From positions 248,001 to 312,000 of the forward strand of contig JAGQDJ010000038.1 in the NCBI GenBank assembly GCA_022885665.1: DNA of 64,000 bases. Direction: 5' to 3'. Source of the stretch: Triops longicaudatus. Its lineage: Eukaryota; Arthropoda; Branchiopoda; Notostraca; Triopsidae. The position numbers and the translations under genes were made by a program. This document shows positions 37,932-50,700 of the stretch, in pieces (the stretch's first letter is position 1; each line of letters opens with the position of its first letter). The notes under the pieces were generated by a model. It was not told the origin of the DNA. It ran no database searches and worked only from the letters and a program-made list of their open reading frames with translations.

Positions 37932-38951
37932 AACGTTATGCAACAATCATTTTATATGCCTAGCATGAGTAAATTATGCAGAATCTTTTCTCATGTAGAT
38001 AAAACAGTTTACGCTAGTCAAGACCTCCTTAAGATTCTTTCACGCAAATACGAGAGGCATACGTGACTACCATGTTTTAATTTTTGCCATATTGCTTTAC
38101 AGCAAGCCAATCACGATCTCTGTTCTGAAAAATATTCTGAATTGCTGCTATGTTAGGTTTGAGTTTTGATACATAGAGAGGCTTGCAATGGGAGTTCCTT
38201 GTGTCACTTGCAAACACTGTCAAGTAATCAAATTCGACTTTTCATTTGTAAATTTCTTGAACTGAATACATTCTTGAACAATACCATGGACAAAAAGCTG
38301 GTTTTGCTTCGTAAAACCATAGTTAACGCAAGTCTGTGATAGTGGAACAGAAAAACCCATTGGAAATGTTGCAAACGTTACAAATATCTTAAAAACTATT
38401 CCTTCTTGAAGTCACAGGACTGCCAATTATGAACTGAAACCGAAAAATCACCAGCCAAAGGATTCAATCTTTGTCGCGCCATTCAAGAATTAACCGACTA
38501 TACGGTTTCAAGGGTTTCCAATCAATAGGCTAAATTAAAAACTTTTAGGAAATCAAGATTTCAGAGCAGCAGTTTCACAACAAAAATTCAATGCAAAGTA
38601 TTCCATTTTATAGCGTATTCATGAAAACCATGAAACAGGGCAAATTTTAAGAGAATTTTAGCATTCGACTTGTTCAGTTTAGCGGCAAACGACCACAGGT
38701 TGCAATTTTCCTTAGCAGGTGGCGTTTTGTTTACTTTGTTATTATGTGGTTTGCGCGGCAGAAAACGTGCTAACGAAGTGAAAACGGAACTGACTAAAAG
38801 CAATATTTTTCTGTGAAAAATTGTTCTTCAAGAAGCCCTTTGCTGAGCGTGTATATTTTCCGAACTTTCAAACAGTCCAAGTATAACGGAAACTCTAATT
38901 CTGAACATCATGTCTCATAACAATGTTATTCATTTGTTAGTTTAGGGCACG
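37932..38951. other. Intergenic region between SCOC and the FLASH-like gene
   Basis: About 1 kb of AT-rich sequence with no supported gene, tRNA or repeat. A possible acceptor (TTTAG before GGCACG) just ahead of ATG 38952 suggests a non-coding first exon for the next gene. Confidence 0.45.
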
Positions 38952-41225
38952 ATGAGTGCACCAGCTCCTAGTCCATTCCACATGATATTTAGCCCTACGT
39001 ACAATGAAAATGAATTAGGGAATGAGTACAGAAGCTCAGAAGGTTATGGTAGTTCCAAAGAAGCAGAAGACGCAGACGATGATCATCTGTATTCTGATTT
39101 GGATGAACCTTCTGAAGGAAAAGATGGTTCGCGGAAGAGAGATATATCGCCTAATAAAGATATCTGTCATTTATACTATTCCGATGATAATATTGACTAC
39201 AATAGTCGTTCTCTTTCTACCTCGCGTGTATGTATTAATTTACATTTCGAATATATTGTTTTCCGTTACTCGACAATCTTGAAATCGACAGGAGGAACTA
39301 CCCATAGCATTAGCAAGAATTGCTGAACTCGAGGAAGAAGTTAAGAAACTTAAAAGCGAAAATGAAAGTTACCTAAAAGAGAAGTCAGTCCTGGAAAAGA
39401 ATTTCTCTTCGTTACTCATGACGGCTCGAGCCAATCTTGAACGCAAAGACCGTCAGCTGAAAGATCTTCAAAAAGAGTAATTGATTTTTAACTAAAAGAC
39501 AAAAAATATCGTGTTATTTTTTCTTATAAGCGGAAGTAAAGCATCCCTTGTTTTCGCAGGTTCGACAATGTTGTATTTCGCCGCGGGAAGGCTAATAACA
39601 GAATTAGTCACGAAAATATCGAAAAGCTCGTCGAGGAAAAAGCTCAAGCTAAAGTTGAAGCTGCAATGAAAGCGATGCAAAAAGAAAACAAAGATGAAGA
39701 TATTGTAGACCTCAAAGACCACGTAAGCATATTTGCCTTTGTGATGCATTTTCGTGTTACTGTTTCTTTTTTTTTCTCGTAGACGAATTGCCAAGTGTCA
39801 ATGGGAAACGTTACAATATGCTTTGTAACGGACCACTTTGACTTTGCAGCTAGTCGGAACAGACCGGTAAAAGAAACGCGTAGAGAAGTAACGCGTGATA
39901 AGGAACTGCAAAAACCAAGGAGAACGTTCAGCGGAACAAATAGAAGTACACCAAGCGTTGAGCCTTCTACTCGTAAAGCGAACGATAGAGCTAAGCCGCT
40001 AAAATCTTCGCAGCGTACAAAACCAGCGTTATCGACGACTTCGATTAGTACTGAATCACCAAAGGAACGTATTGTACCAGCTTCTTCACGTGATGACGTA
40101 CCTTCAGTGCCAGAAAACCGCGTAAATCCTAAAAGTCCATCGAAATCGCGCGCTCCATCGTCAAGACTGCCGTCATCTCAGAGAAAGCGCGCTCGAGAAG
40201 ATAGCGGTGATAGCAAACTTGAACGAAAGCGCAGGATGACGGTGAAGGAGTACAACAATCGTAAAAGTGATAGCAGTACCTCCCACAGCGAGCCGTCGAA
40301 AGTACAGTCGGATGAAAACCGTTCGATCTTAGAAGCAATATCTCCCTCATTTTCCGCGTCTCGAATACCAGTGGAAAATGGTACTGCCGGTTTGACTAGC
40401 CCAAACCCGTTTTCTACTGAAATGCCTGTGTCCACGAGTGAGTCAGAGATTGCACCTCCTATTAAAAATCTAGAGAGGACACAGACTCCATTGGCTAATC
40501 CTCTAGCTAAGTCAGAGAAGAGCAAAAATGCGAATACTAAGAAAGCTACTAGTGTTCCGTGCGCAGTTCCGTCTAAAGTCAGTGTCGTCACTGAAAGTTT
40601 CCAGTCGCTTATAGCGGCAGCTGCGGCCGTTTTGCCCAAACTACCAGTACCTACAGGAGTTGTGCCTCCTGTACCGGGTCTAAACCATGATATACTTGAG
40701 AGTTTGTCAGAATCCCTACAAAATGAGTCACTACCCGCTTTGGAAGGTGAATTAGAAGAAGGCGAATTACCTGACACAGAAGATGCTCCGACCGAGCAAC
40801 GTGCTGATTGCGAAGAAAAACGAGATCGTAATCTCACCAGAAGCCCTCAGTTAAAGTCTGACAGGAGTCGATCTTCTCGAGCGGAAATGGGACAGCGTGA
40901 TGGCAATAACCGACGAGAACGCTTATCTTGGAGCAGGAACGAATCTGCCTCTCATCGCACAAGTGAGCAAGCAAGATCCTCGTATAGTTCATCCAGATCG
41001 ATCCACGCTAGTTCGCAGCGCGAAGACCGTTCTAGAAATTCCAGAAAAGATGAGTCTTACTATGATAAAAGTCGCCGGGCAACGAAACTTAACTCTATTC
41101 CTGTGTCAAACCGTTCAAAAGGATCTCGAGGACAAGAGCCGGATATAAAAAGAGCCAGTGAACTGGAAAGAAGTATTGACCCACTTGATTTGAAAAGAAT
41201 TTTAGGAAAGAGTGAAAAATGTTGA
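38952..41225 (+). CDS. FLASH/CASP8AP2-like coiled-coil protein
   Basis: Four exons (38952-39227, 39292-39476, 39560-39722, 39783-41225) join in phase to about 688 aa. The N-terminal 90 residues are acidic (DDDHLYSDLDEP), followed by a coiled coil (about 93-180: ARIAELEEEVKKLKSEN, NFSSLLMTARANLERKDRQL). This mirrors the N-terminal coiled coil of vertebrate CASP8AP2/FLASH, including its KKNISALIKTARVEINRKD block. The long last exon is disordered, rich in Ser, Arg, Lys and Pro, and carries ELEEGELPD, resembling the DELEEGEI element of FLASH. It ends in ELERSIDPLDLKRIL. FLASH works at histone locus bodies and binds LSM11 for histone pre-mRNA 3' cleavage. ICE1-like proteins share similar architecture, so the family call is moderate. 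Confidence 0.6.
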
Positions 41226-42027
41226 GTTAAATGTGAGTTAAGCGAAATGTTGCATTGTAGATAATTCTGAAGTCCATTCATTTTGAAAACACACCATTTC
41301 GTAAATCCTGTTTTTAGAACGTCGCATTTTTATTTGGAACATTGCCTCATCTTTCGTGTACCACAATATCCATTTTAAGAAAGCATACATAACGTCGACA
41401 ATATACAAAGCCTATAATTGATTCCCTTTTGAAAGCATTCACGGATAATAGCACTTTGATCACCGCATTTGACCAGAGTCACATTAAAGTCATTTTGAGA
41501 TTGTAACATTCTTTGTAACTTGCTGAAAGACATAATGGAAGCTTCATTTAATTAACTAAACCGGTAAATGTCAGTAACGTGATTGTATTTTGTAAACTGC
41601 TACTATAAGCAAGGTGCCTCTTATCACAGAGCTTATCGAATGCAAGGAAGACTTATATGAGGCTTATCATCGATGCTTAAGTAATTTTTTTTTTACTTTA
41701 TTTTAATGTCCTTTTGTTCATGTTGTCAACTGCCGGAAATGCGATAACGAAGGTAACCACAGCAAGTTTACTGTGCGTCATAGGAGTGAAAAGATTATTC
41801 CTTTGCTAAACGCTGAGTCCTGATTATCGAGCTCTTCCTGTGCTTGCTTATCAACAAACCGGACGGTTTAACTCATAATAAGTTATTCAACCGGAGACTG
41901 TATAGAAACGAAGAACGCTTAAGCGGCTAGTGCCGGTAGTGATAGAGCCTGGGTGAACTTTTATTAAATTCGTCCATGTCTAAAGAGTGAATAACATGTA
42001 GTTTAAAAGTGCATCTGACGAATTAAT
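41226..42027. other. Intergenic region upstream of the receptor phosphatase
   Basis: About 800 bp with no coding signal; presumed 3' UTR of the FLASH-like gene and promoter/5' UTR of the phosphatase. Confidence 0.45.
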
Positions 42028-45000
42028 ATGAAATTTAAGATTGAGCACTACTACATTGTAGTAGGGAGCTTGGTGATATTCCTGCCACAACTGGTAGAAG
42101 GACAGACTCAAGGATTACTGTTCGTGAAGGAGAGCCAAAATACCGACGCTACACCTGTTTTCGCTCCGTCTCGTGTCACTAACAAATACGACACCACAAA
42201 GAAGACAACGGTGGATAAGATGGAACAAAATACGCAAGCTACACTGAAAACTACTCCACAATGGCTAACAACATGGAGTCCCGAAAACGTAGTAGATAAC
42301 AATGCCCTCGTTGTAACATTATTACCTCCTTCTATCAACCTTTCAACTGAGGCGCCAACAAATGATAGCCTAAAACTACGCTGGAAAGTGGCTCCGCGTT
42401 ACGGAGACTACCCTCTTTTAAACTATAGTCTCCACGTTAAAGCTAATTCTCATGCGGTTCCAAATGTTTCCACCTACATCGATGCCCAATGCACTGAATT
42501 CAATCTCGGTCGAAATAACTCAAATTGTGGAGTTGCCTATACAATTCTACCGTGCACGCAGTACGATTTCGAACTCGCACCCGTTTACGCAAATTATTCG
42601 GGCCCTTTCGCTGGCACAACTACAACATATTATACACCGTTTCCTAGTAAGGCTTCTATTATTTAGCTTTTAATACTTTCACATCGCTGTAAACTGCATA
42701 AACAGGCGAAGGCGACTACCTTGGGTTAAACGTTATCGACTATTCGGGAGCGCAGTGGCCGAAGTTAAATTTAACCTTACATCCGCAATGTCTTCCTTAC
42801 GTAGACAGTCTCAAAGTTACCTTGAGCTACGGGAATTCTTTGACCAACTTATCCGTTTCCGGAGACTGCTTAATGAAGCACCATGTGAACGGAACCAGGA
42901 CGACAATTTTAAATTTAGGAGACTCCGAGTGCTTTCCTAACTTCAGGATCTTCAAGGATTGCGCAATTCGGTACTTCGTGAGAGCACTATATATACTTGC
43001 TCTAAATTCATCTGAGACACTCGGCATACCAAGAGAGATCGAAGCCGGGGTTGTAGTAGCGCGTATGTAGCTTGAACTGCTGTTAAGTGGAATTTATTAG
43101 TTTTATTGATTCCCGAAAATTAGATGACTGGATAAACATTCCAAAAGTAGCAGTACAAGAACTCGGAGCAGACTGGATTTTTGCGACCTGGGAACCTCCA
43201 GCCTGTCCACTAAACTCATTAAATTTCAAAGGCTATGAAATGGCACTTTACGAAAAAGACAGGACAGACGAGTCCTGTTTCATGACGTTGCCAGAACAAA
43301 CGAGCATGAATCTATCCCGGGCTATCAGCTGCAACAACGGAGAAAGAAAAATAGGAATTCAGCCTTGTATTGTGTACTACATAAAAATAAAACCTCATTT
43401 TGTCATGACTGACTTGGATTCGCATGCAAAATGGACCCACTTGAACGACATACATACTTCACCGAAGTTGAGCAGTTTCGTTCTGGATGCCAGTGCGACG
43501 AATTTGTCGGCTGCTTGGGGAGACGTTGCACAGAATGCACGTTGTGTGTCGAAGTATGAGCTACGCCTTTTTGATGAATCTATCAAAGTTAAGGACTTAT
43601 CGGTCCCGAATAACAAATTTTCCTATACGTTTACCAACTTAACACCTTGTACCATATACGAAGTTCATGTAGATGGCATATCATACACAGGGGATGTAGT
43701 CGTATGGACAATCGGGAAGTACTCAACACTAGAGTTAGGTATGCAACCATTTTAACCAAAAATTTAACCAAATTTTCTCTAAATTCAGGTAAATTCTCTA
43801 AAATCGATTTTTATTGGCCAAACAGGTCCTGAAATCCCATTGAAACTGAACTATACGTACTGGAATGACGCCGCACTGAATTTAACATGGGTTGTGCCGC
43901 AAGAGTACGCCAAGTGCACACATAGCTATCTAATAGAAATTGCACAAACAGTACGCTAATTTACCTACGTATTAACAAAGATTTCCTTCAGTTATGTTTT
44001 GTTTTCCTTCTAGGTTAAGGACGGAATGAAATTGTACCTGGTAAATCAAACAACTAACGTTACAAAATTCGATTTTTGTTGTCTCGAGTACGATACTGTG
44101 TACGAGGTGAACGTTACAGCTTGCACTTTTCGCTATAGCTGTCAAACCATGCCCACAAATATCTTCATAAACGGTGATTTTCAGAATATCTCTTTTCTAC
44201 GTGTTTAAGCTGATCTTGTCGTATTTATATCCACGCTCCATTATTATATCTAGGAAGAACTGGAAATATTCGTCCAGCTGCCACAGTGGCCATGATCATT
44301 CTTTTCAGTCTTTGCACTGCATTCCTGATCATGCTCGCATATTGGTGTTATGTAACACAACGTTGGCGGTAAATTGTAAATTGCTCTCCACAACTTATGT
44401 GTAAGAAAATATGGATTTCAACAGAACTTGCTTGGCTTTCTGCTCTGATACCAAAGGTGAGTCAATTCGTCGACGTCGTCCGTCTTATTCGCGTGCTAAT
44501 GAAGATGACATTGAGGAAATAGGCGCAAGGAAAAAATCCCACGGAATCAATCGTCAGTCGTTGAAACATTCCATGCGCAGTTATGTGGCGAACAGGCCGA
44601 TCGGAATGCAAGATTTTGAAAAGGCACTTGCAGTGCTGATGGCCGATACTTGTGCGTTACTGAGTGAAGAATACGAGGACATCAAAATGCTCAGCAACGA
44701 GAAACAACCGAAAACCCAAGCTATGAAGCAAGAAAATAAGGCCAAAAATCGCTACGTGAACATTCTGCCTTGTATGTTTGTGATTATGTAAATTTAGGAA
44801 ACAAATGAGCTAGCTTTGATTTAGATGACCACTCACGTGTTCCTCTCAATTGTTCGCACGAAGACGGAACTGAAGATTACATCAATGCGTCGTACATTCA
44901 AGTAAAAATTTGCTACAACTACCAGCTTAATCTAACTGTACAGATAAAAACGTTACGCTATTCGTGCAGTTTGGTTTTAAGCTAAAAGTCGAGCATTTCT

Positions 45001-45999
45001 AGGGATTTAACGGCGCAAAGGAGTATATTGCCGCCCAAGGTCCGAAACCAGCTACAATATCAGATTTCTGGCGTATGATATGGGAACAAGATGTGAGAAT
45101 TTTGGTAATGGTAACCCAGTTGGAGGAACAGGGCAGAATTAAGTGTGCCCAATACTGGCCTGACAGCAGTCAGGTTTTGTCTTATGGAGCAATAACTATT
45201 TCGCAAGTTCTGCAAGTAGATATGAATGACTACATCATACGAGAGTTCGAAGTGCAAAATGTGAGTCCATTACTGAGGCTTTTCTTGCAACTTAATTTAT
45301 AGTTATATTGCATACTTTTTTGTTATTGTGTTCTCAGGACGGATCTAAACGAACTGTCACGCAAATGCACTTTCTTAAATGGCCAGATTTTGGGTGCCCT
45401 GCAAATCCCGAAACACTTCTCTCATTTGTAGAAGCAGTTCGTGACCGTGTATTTTCTTTGTCGGCTGGAGAACCGACACTTGTTCACTGCAGGTAAGGAT
45501 TCCAAAAATAAATCTACTACACATTTTTTCTTATAATGCCTTTTAATTCAAAGTGCTGGAGTGGGTCGAACGGGTACATTCATCGCAGTCGACTGGCTGG
45601 TACAAGAAGCGCAAGTCAGTCGTGAGATAGACATTTTTAGCACAGTACTCAAATTACGATCAGACCGTATGAACATGGTCCAGACAGAAGTAAAATATGC
45701 ATAGGATTCTTAATACCTAGCTGTAAAATTATCGTTTTTCTGCAAAACAGGATCAGTATCTATTCATTTATCAATGTCTTGCTCATTTTATGAAAACAAG
45801 ACTTCGCGAAGGACATCCTTTGCCTTCTAACAGAGAAGAAAGTATGTTTCGTAACTCTTAGATAATAAACTTTTATAATTTCAACCCTATGTTTTAATAT
45901 TCCACAGGTCAAGTATTAGAAGTGGACATGGGTGACCACCCATCACGTCCGCCCAGCGGAATTGTAAGGCAAACTAGCGAAGTAGAAACGAATATGTGA
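42028..45999 (+). CDS. Receptor-type protein tyrosine phosphatase with a single catalytic domain
   Basis: Thirteen exons (42028-42646, 42706-43062, 43124-43738, 43826-43950, 44014-44173, 44254-44368, 44425-44771, 44825-44901, 45003-45260, 45338-45492, 45554-45689, 45751-45841, 45908-45999) join in phase to about 1048 aa. It has a signal peptide (IVVGSLVIFLPQLVEGQ), a Thr-rich segment, then a Cys- and Asn-glycosylation-rich ectodomain of weak fibronectin type III-like units (about 80-625). One membrane helix follows (AATVAMIILFSLCTAFLIML, about 635-658), then a PTP domain: KNRYVNILPYDDHSRV, DYINASYIQGFNGAKEYIAAQGP, FWRMIWEQ, KWPDFG with Asp near 908, VHCSAGVGRTG with Cys near 942, and QTEDQYLFIYQ. 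All catalytic motifs are present, so it should be active. There is no second (D2) domain; the cytoplasmic tail is 28 residues. Confidence 0.9.
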
Positions 46000-46140
46000 A
46001 GCTGCAACCTCAAAATAATGCTTCGTTATTTCTCCGCTTTCGCTAAATTGTACAATACGACGGAAGAAGAAGACGTCGCTTGTTATTTAAGCAAACAAAC
46101 GTAACATTAAGAACCGAATAACTGCCTAGATAAGTTAAAA

Positions 46141-46146
46141 AATAAA
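46141..46146 (+). terminator. Poly(A) signal AATAAA for the receptor phosphatase
   Basis: Canonical AATAAA 142 nt after the phosphatase stop on the same strand. Confidence 0.55.
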
Positions 46147-46554
46147 ACCGAATAACTATGTTGCACAAGTTGAGCTTTACGTATAGGTGCAAGGTACCTT
46201 TTTATACAATTACATTTACAATTGCCAAGAAGAGAATTATAAAGCAATAAATTGGTATCGTACTTGCAATTTGAATATTTTGAAAGTAATAAAGGACTTT
46301 TATCGAAACTCATTTTTCTGCTTATCTGCGAATATTAATTTTTTTTATCACGCTTCTGGTTGGATAGGAGCTCTGGTTGCGGTAGTGTTATTAGCTAATA
46401 GGAAATTACGCAACAAAATTAACGGGATGTCGTGGTTTCTTGAGCAACGGAAATCAAGCAGCAAAGAAAATAAACAGCAATACCCGTGAAAAAAAAATCA
46501 CTGGGTAAATTCTCGCACAGCTACAGCGAATGCACTAGTAAAAATCTTTAAGCG

Positions 46555-46560
46555 TATAAA
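46555..46560 (+). promoter_or_regulatory. TATA box of the Kazal inhibitor gene
   Basis: TATAAATA lies 70 nt before ATG 46625, placing the start site near 46585 and giving a short 5' UTR. It is one of the few clear core promoters in the window and suits a highly expressed secreted peptide. Confidence 0.55.
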
Positions 46561-46624
46561 TAAGAACACACCGCAAACCTAGTTACGCAGTACGCTTGTA
46601 GCACTACTATTTCTCAGTAACAAC

Positions 46625-46957
46625 ATGGCGACAAAAATGCGAATCGTGCTGTTCCTTGGCGTTTTACTCTGTTTTGCAGCATCAATTCAAAAATGCGAAG
46701 GTAAAAGATATCCATGTGTCTGCCCGATGTTGTATGCTCCCGTCTGTGGAGTCAATGGTGTCACATACGGAAATGACTGTTCACTGGGATGCGCTGGTAA
46801 GAAAAAGATAATAAAAAAAAACAAGCGAAATTGTTCGGAAGCTTAAAAGAGCCTTTTGCATGTTACAGGAGTACAAAAGGCGCACGATGGACAATGCAAG
46901 CGTAAAGCAACGGGTCGTCCCCGCGTCAGGACAACCTTGCCGCGAAAACGCGGTTAG
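46625..46957 (+). CDS. Secreted single-domain Kazal-type serine protease inhibitor
   Basis: Two exons, 46625-46796 and 46869-46957, encode 86 aa. A signal peptide (MRIVLFLGVLLCFAASIQKCEG) precedes one Kazal domain with CVCPMLYAPVCGVNGVTYGN, DCSLGCAG and HDGQC, containing the six cysteines. The first two cysteines are separated by one residue, as in non-classical invertebrate Kazal domains. The predicted P1 residue (second after Cys2) is Met, which suits inhibition of elastase-, chymotrypsin- or subtilisin-like proteases rather than trypsin. A basic tail of about 19 residues (KRKATGRPRVRTTLPRKRG) follows, unusual for a Kazal inhibitor. The intron falls inside the domain. Confidence 0.9.
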
Positions 46958-47788
46958 ACAGACATGGAGGAATTGAGGAGTCTTCGAAGAAAAGTTAATG
47001 CTGTTCTTCACTACCTGAAAAATTTGATTGGAAAGAAAACACATTTTATTGTCTTTTAATGATCATTTAAAGAGTTTTATTAGTACTACTTGTTGGTGTT
47101 TCTAAGCAATACAATTTCTTCTACTCCATTCACCCTTTTGTCAGAAGATAGCGTTCTATTTCCTCAGAAATATATTAATATAAGCTCCGTGGTAAAATTC
47201 ACTCAAGATTTTTGTTAATCAACAGAAACTTTACACGCCTTCGTGAAAACCTCCATTGTTCCATTTTGGATTGCCGGGAAAAGCTCGTCTCTGCGGGACA
47301 GAGGCTCCAGCTATCGATTTTAAGGATTTAAAAACTGGTCACGTGGGCACATTTGAAAACAAAACAATAACAAATTTACTTGTGATTGAAAACCCGTTTC
47401 TTTCATCTAAAAAATTTACATGTACCGGGGGTAAACATTTATCAGAGCATGATGAATGAAGTTGCCTTTTCTTTCGAGCCTACGTGTGTGAAATCGCGTG
47501 ATTTTTATAAACTGGTTCAGAATTTCGCGCGGAATGAAAAATGTATTTTCCAAACACCTGTTGAATTCCTGCAGATATCCTTTTCATTCATTATTTCACC
47601 CCTTACTTCAAGTCAATGTGTTAGTATTATCGAGCTTAAATTATTTTGGATTGAAAGTATTCACATGTTTAACTGAAACTTGTACTTTTATGCACACATT
47701 TTGATTAAATGTTAGTAATCCTTAACTTTGTATAATTAATTTGCTGTCACACGAGTATGCTTCTGAGACACTTGGGCATTTTAAAAGC
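46958..47788. other. Intergenic region between Kazal gene and FIRRM
   Basis: About 830 bp. Several short open frames are present but none starts with a credible context or resembles a family. The FIRRM frame remains open for about 50 nt upstream of its ATG without another ATG. Confidence 0.4.
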
Positions 47789-50700
47789 ATGGAAAAAAAA
47801 CATACGAGACACGAAAAATGCAGAGAAGTTGTCGAAATCATTAGTATCGCTCTCGAAAGCTTAATCCCCAATGTCGCTGACGAAAATCGTATGAGAATCA
47901 CGTTAGAAATCCTGATCCCCTTGATCAATGAAATTGCAACCGAGGTAATTAGATTTTTAACTTCGGAAGATTTTTAGCCATTTTTTCCTTGTAGATTTTT
48001 GGCGAAATTTCCAGGATGCAAGATGAGGACTCGGCATTTCTCACTTTGACAAAAAGCACCTTACAAGTAAATTCTAACACTTGTTTCCTGTCGTATCTAA
48101 ATGAATTTTCAGGTTAGTATTATCTACTTGAAAAGCCTAAACGACTGCCTTATGCATATCTGCCATTCTCCATTTATGCGAGCTGTTAATGAGCCTTTAG
48201 CGCACGTGGTGTTCCCTTACATGTTGGCAATGTATTCGCATTTCCAAGCACGGTACAGTGTTTACATTGATTTTAGTTAACATGTACCAATTAAATTTCT
48301 ATTTTCCACTTTTTTATAGACAAAACACATACCGGGAATATAAAACAGAATTCCAGGATCTTATATCCGAATCATACCGGCTGTCTTTCGATGTCGTTTG
48401 CAATGCTGTTAATGTAATAAATAGAACGACTCAAAATAGCCGAAAAACTCTTCAGATCTGTAATAATAATTTCTTTTTTCTTTATAATAGCCCTTATTCT
48501 TCTGTAGGTCATAATTTTTTCCTTTTGCTTACAGTTTGTGACGGCTTGCACCACATTGCTGAAAAAGCCGTACTGTTAAGTGCCAAAACGTTCACCAAAA
48601 CCTACAGCAGCTTAATAACTTTGTTGGAAAATAACTTCGCGGTTTTGTTCGATATGAACGTGAGTGCCTATGTCCACTTCTTGACTACGCAAGCTCGATA
48701 TTTTCTGAATAAAACCCGCGAAGTAGACCCGTCCATGCAGAAAGTGATGTATAAGCTAGCAGGATTTTGTATAAAGAATCTTGATGCTATATGTGGCTTG
48801 TTTGCTGAGAAATTTTCCAGTGGAACATACACAGTCATTGTAGAACTCGTTGCGGATTTTCAAAAGTACCCTTCATTGTTTTACGCTTATTCCCCAGCGG
48901 TCTGAAATTAACGTCTCCCGCTTAGGTTTTCACCGTCATTGAAACCCTCCTTAACTGGAACTGAAAGTAGCGATTTAAATCAGTGCTGCATGCTTGCAGA
49001 ACTTCTGGGCGAAAGACTTCTGCAGCATGATGGCTTCTGCAAAGTAGAACTTAGAGTACTTCAACCATGTTAGCGATTAAATTCTGCGTTACATTTTAGG
49101 TTGTGGTGTCTTTGGCGTTTTCTTCGAACGAATTTAGTGTCTGCGTTCTCTGGGCAAACTTTCTAAATATTATGACACCGTACAAGGAACCCAAATGGCT
49201 CGAACGAATGCTGTTTTATTACGAACAATGTACGGATTTTTATGAGTACCCTTTTTTAAATTGAGAAGTTAGAAAAGTTTTTTTTTTTTATTCTATTATG
49301 TCAATTTTAATTAATCTGGACTTATTTGATACGTATTATTCAATTTAGCGAAGGCAGTGCTATGGTACGTTTTTCCGTTTAGTGTCTTCTTGTGAAATAT
49401 TATTTATTATCTCTTTCAAATATCAAGTTTATTACGTTCTACACTACAGCGTCTTAAACTATCTTATGCATTGGCTTTTATAATTGAGTAGGTTACGGTG
49501 AATGTGCAACACCGTATCTAATGAAAGGAGTTGTATGGGGTGGACGCCCTAGCATTTTTGAACCGTTTCCGCAAGTAATGACGGCGAAAGTTTGCGGTTA
49601 TATTGCCACTTTAGCTCCTGCTGACGTCTGTTCAGTCGTTACAATTTTACTAAACCAGTTAAAGTCTCCAAATGTATTCGTCAGTATGCTTGCATCGGAC
49701 GCCCTGTGCTTTATGGCGAGGTAATTACATTTGCGGTTGTTGTAATTGCATATTGCATTAGTATTTCCTTAAGGCTAATTTATATGTGAATAGGTACGGC
49801 AGCGGACAATTCTGTTTACAGCTTGTTTTGGCTGTCTTAGAACTGCTGCCTTCTCCTTTGAATTGTGGCGCTATATGCCAGCGTTTGGTTTGGCTGTTTG
49901 GTCGTTTGTGCACGTTCCTGGGTAAGTCAAGCTGGAAATCGTTATTAAATGCATCCCGACTCTCGCAAGAACGTTTGCTGTGGGCTTTGTTGCCCTTAAC
50001 GAGATTTCCAGTTGAAGCTATGGAACAGATTCGCGAAAGGGCCGTTCGAGAAGCGAATGAAGATTTGTCTAAGACGGTAAAGCTTTATTATTTACGGCCC
50101 CGTTATACACAACTTTCAGTATCTTTTTTTAGTAAAAGATCGCTTCTAGCTGGTGGACTACAGATCTCTAACACCAACACTACTGTCATAACAGTTTCTT
50201 TTATTATTGAATCGTTATTACAGTATGATGTCTGAAATTTCCCCATAATATTCTCGCAAAACGGGCTAGTGTTTACCGGGGCCTTAACTTACCATTATAA
50301 TGCAAAATGTAATTAATTCCTGTTTGTTAATTGTTTCCTTTAAGATCTTAGCACGATGGATCTTACTGAGTTTGATGAATACGAAGTCAATGTCGTCGGA
50401 AGTCACAACGCTTGTAGAAGGAATACTTCTCCCCGAAACCGGTTTGCGAACTTTGTGTGACAGCGCCAAACAGGATGTGTGCTCTTTATTACTAGTGTCT
50501 GTTTTCCGCGGACTTGCTGCACATTTTGCAGAATTTCAAGAGTTATTACGTTACAACGAAGTAATCTGTCTTCTAGCGTCAGTCGCTCGTTTTCTGCGCA
50601 AAACTTAAGATTTCTCTTGAAAATTTAGGAGCTACATATTCGTCGAAATTTGTTCGAGAGTGGAAAAATGTTGCGGCCGGTGGTCATCACAGTATTGGCG

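Noticed and set aside
40178..40837. 219-codon minus-strand open frame
   Set aside because: Exact antisense of the Ser-rich coding exon of the FLASH-like gene; a shadow frame.
46187..46489. 100-codon plus-strand open frame with a hydrophobic stretch downstream of the phosphatase
   Set aside because: Lies beyond the phosphatase poly(A) signal, begins at a non-ATG-like context and has no family resemblance; an alternative 3' exon is possible but unsupported.
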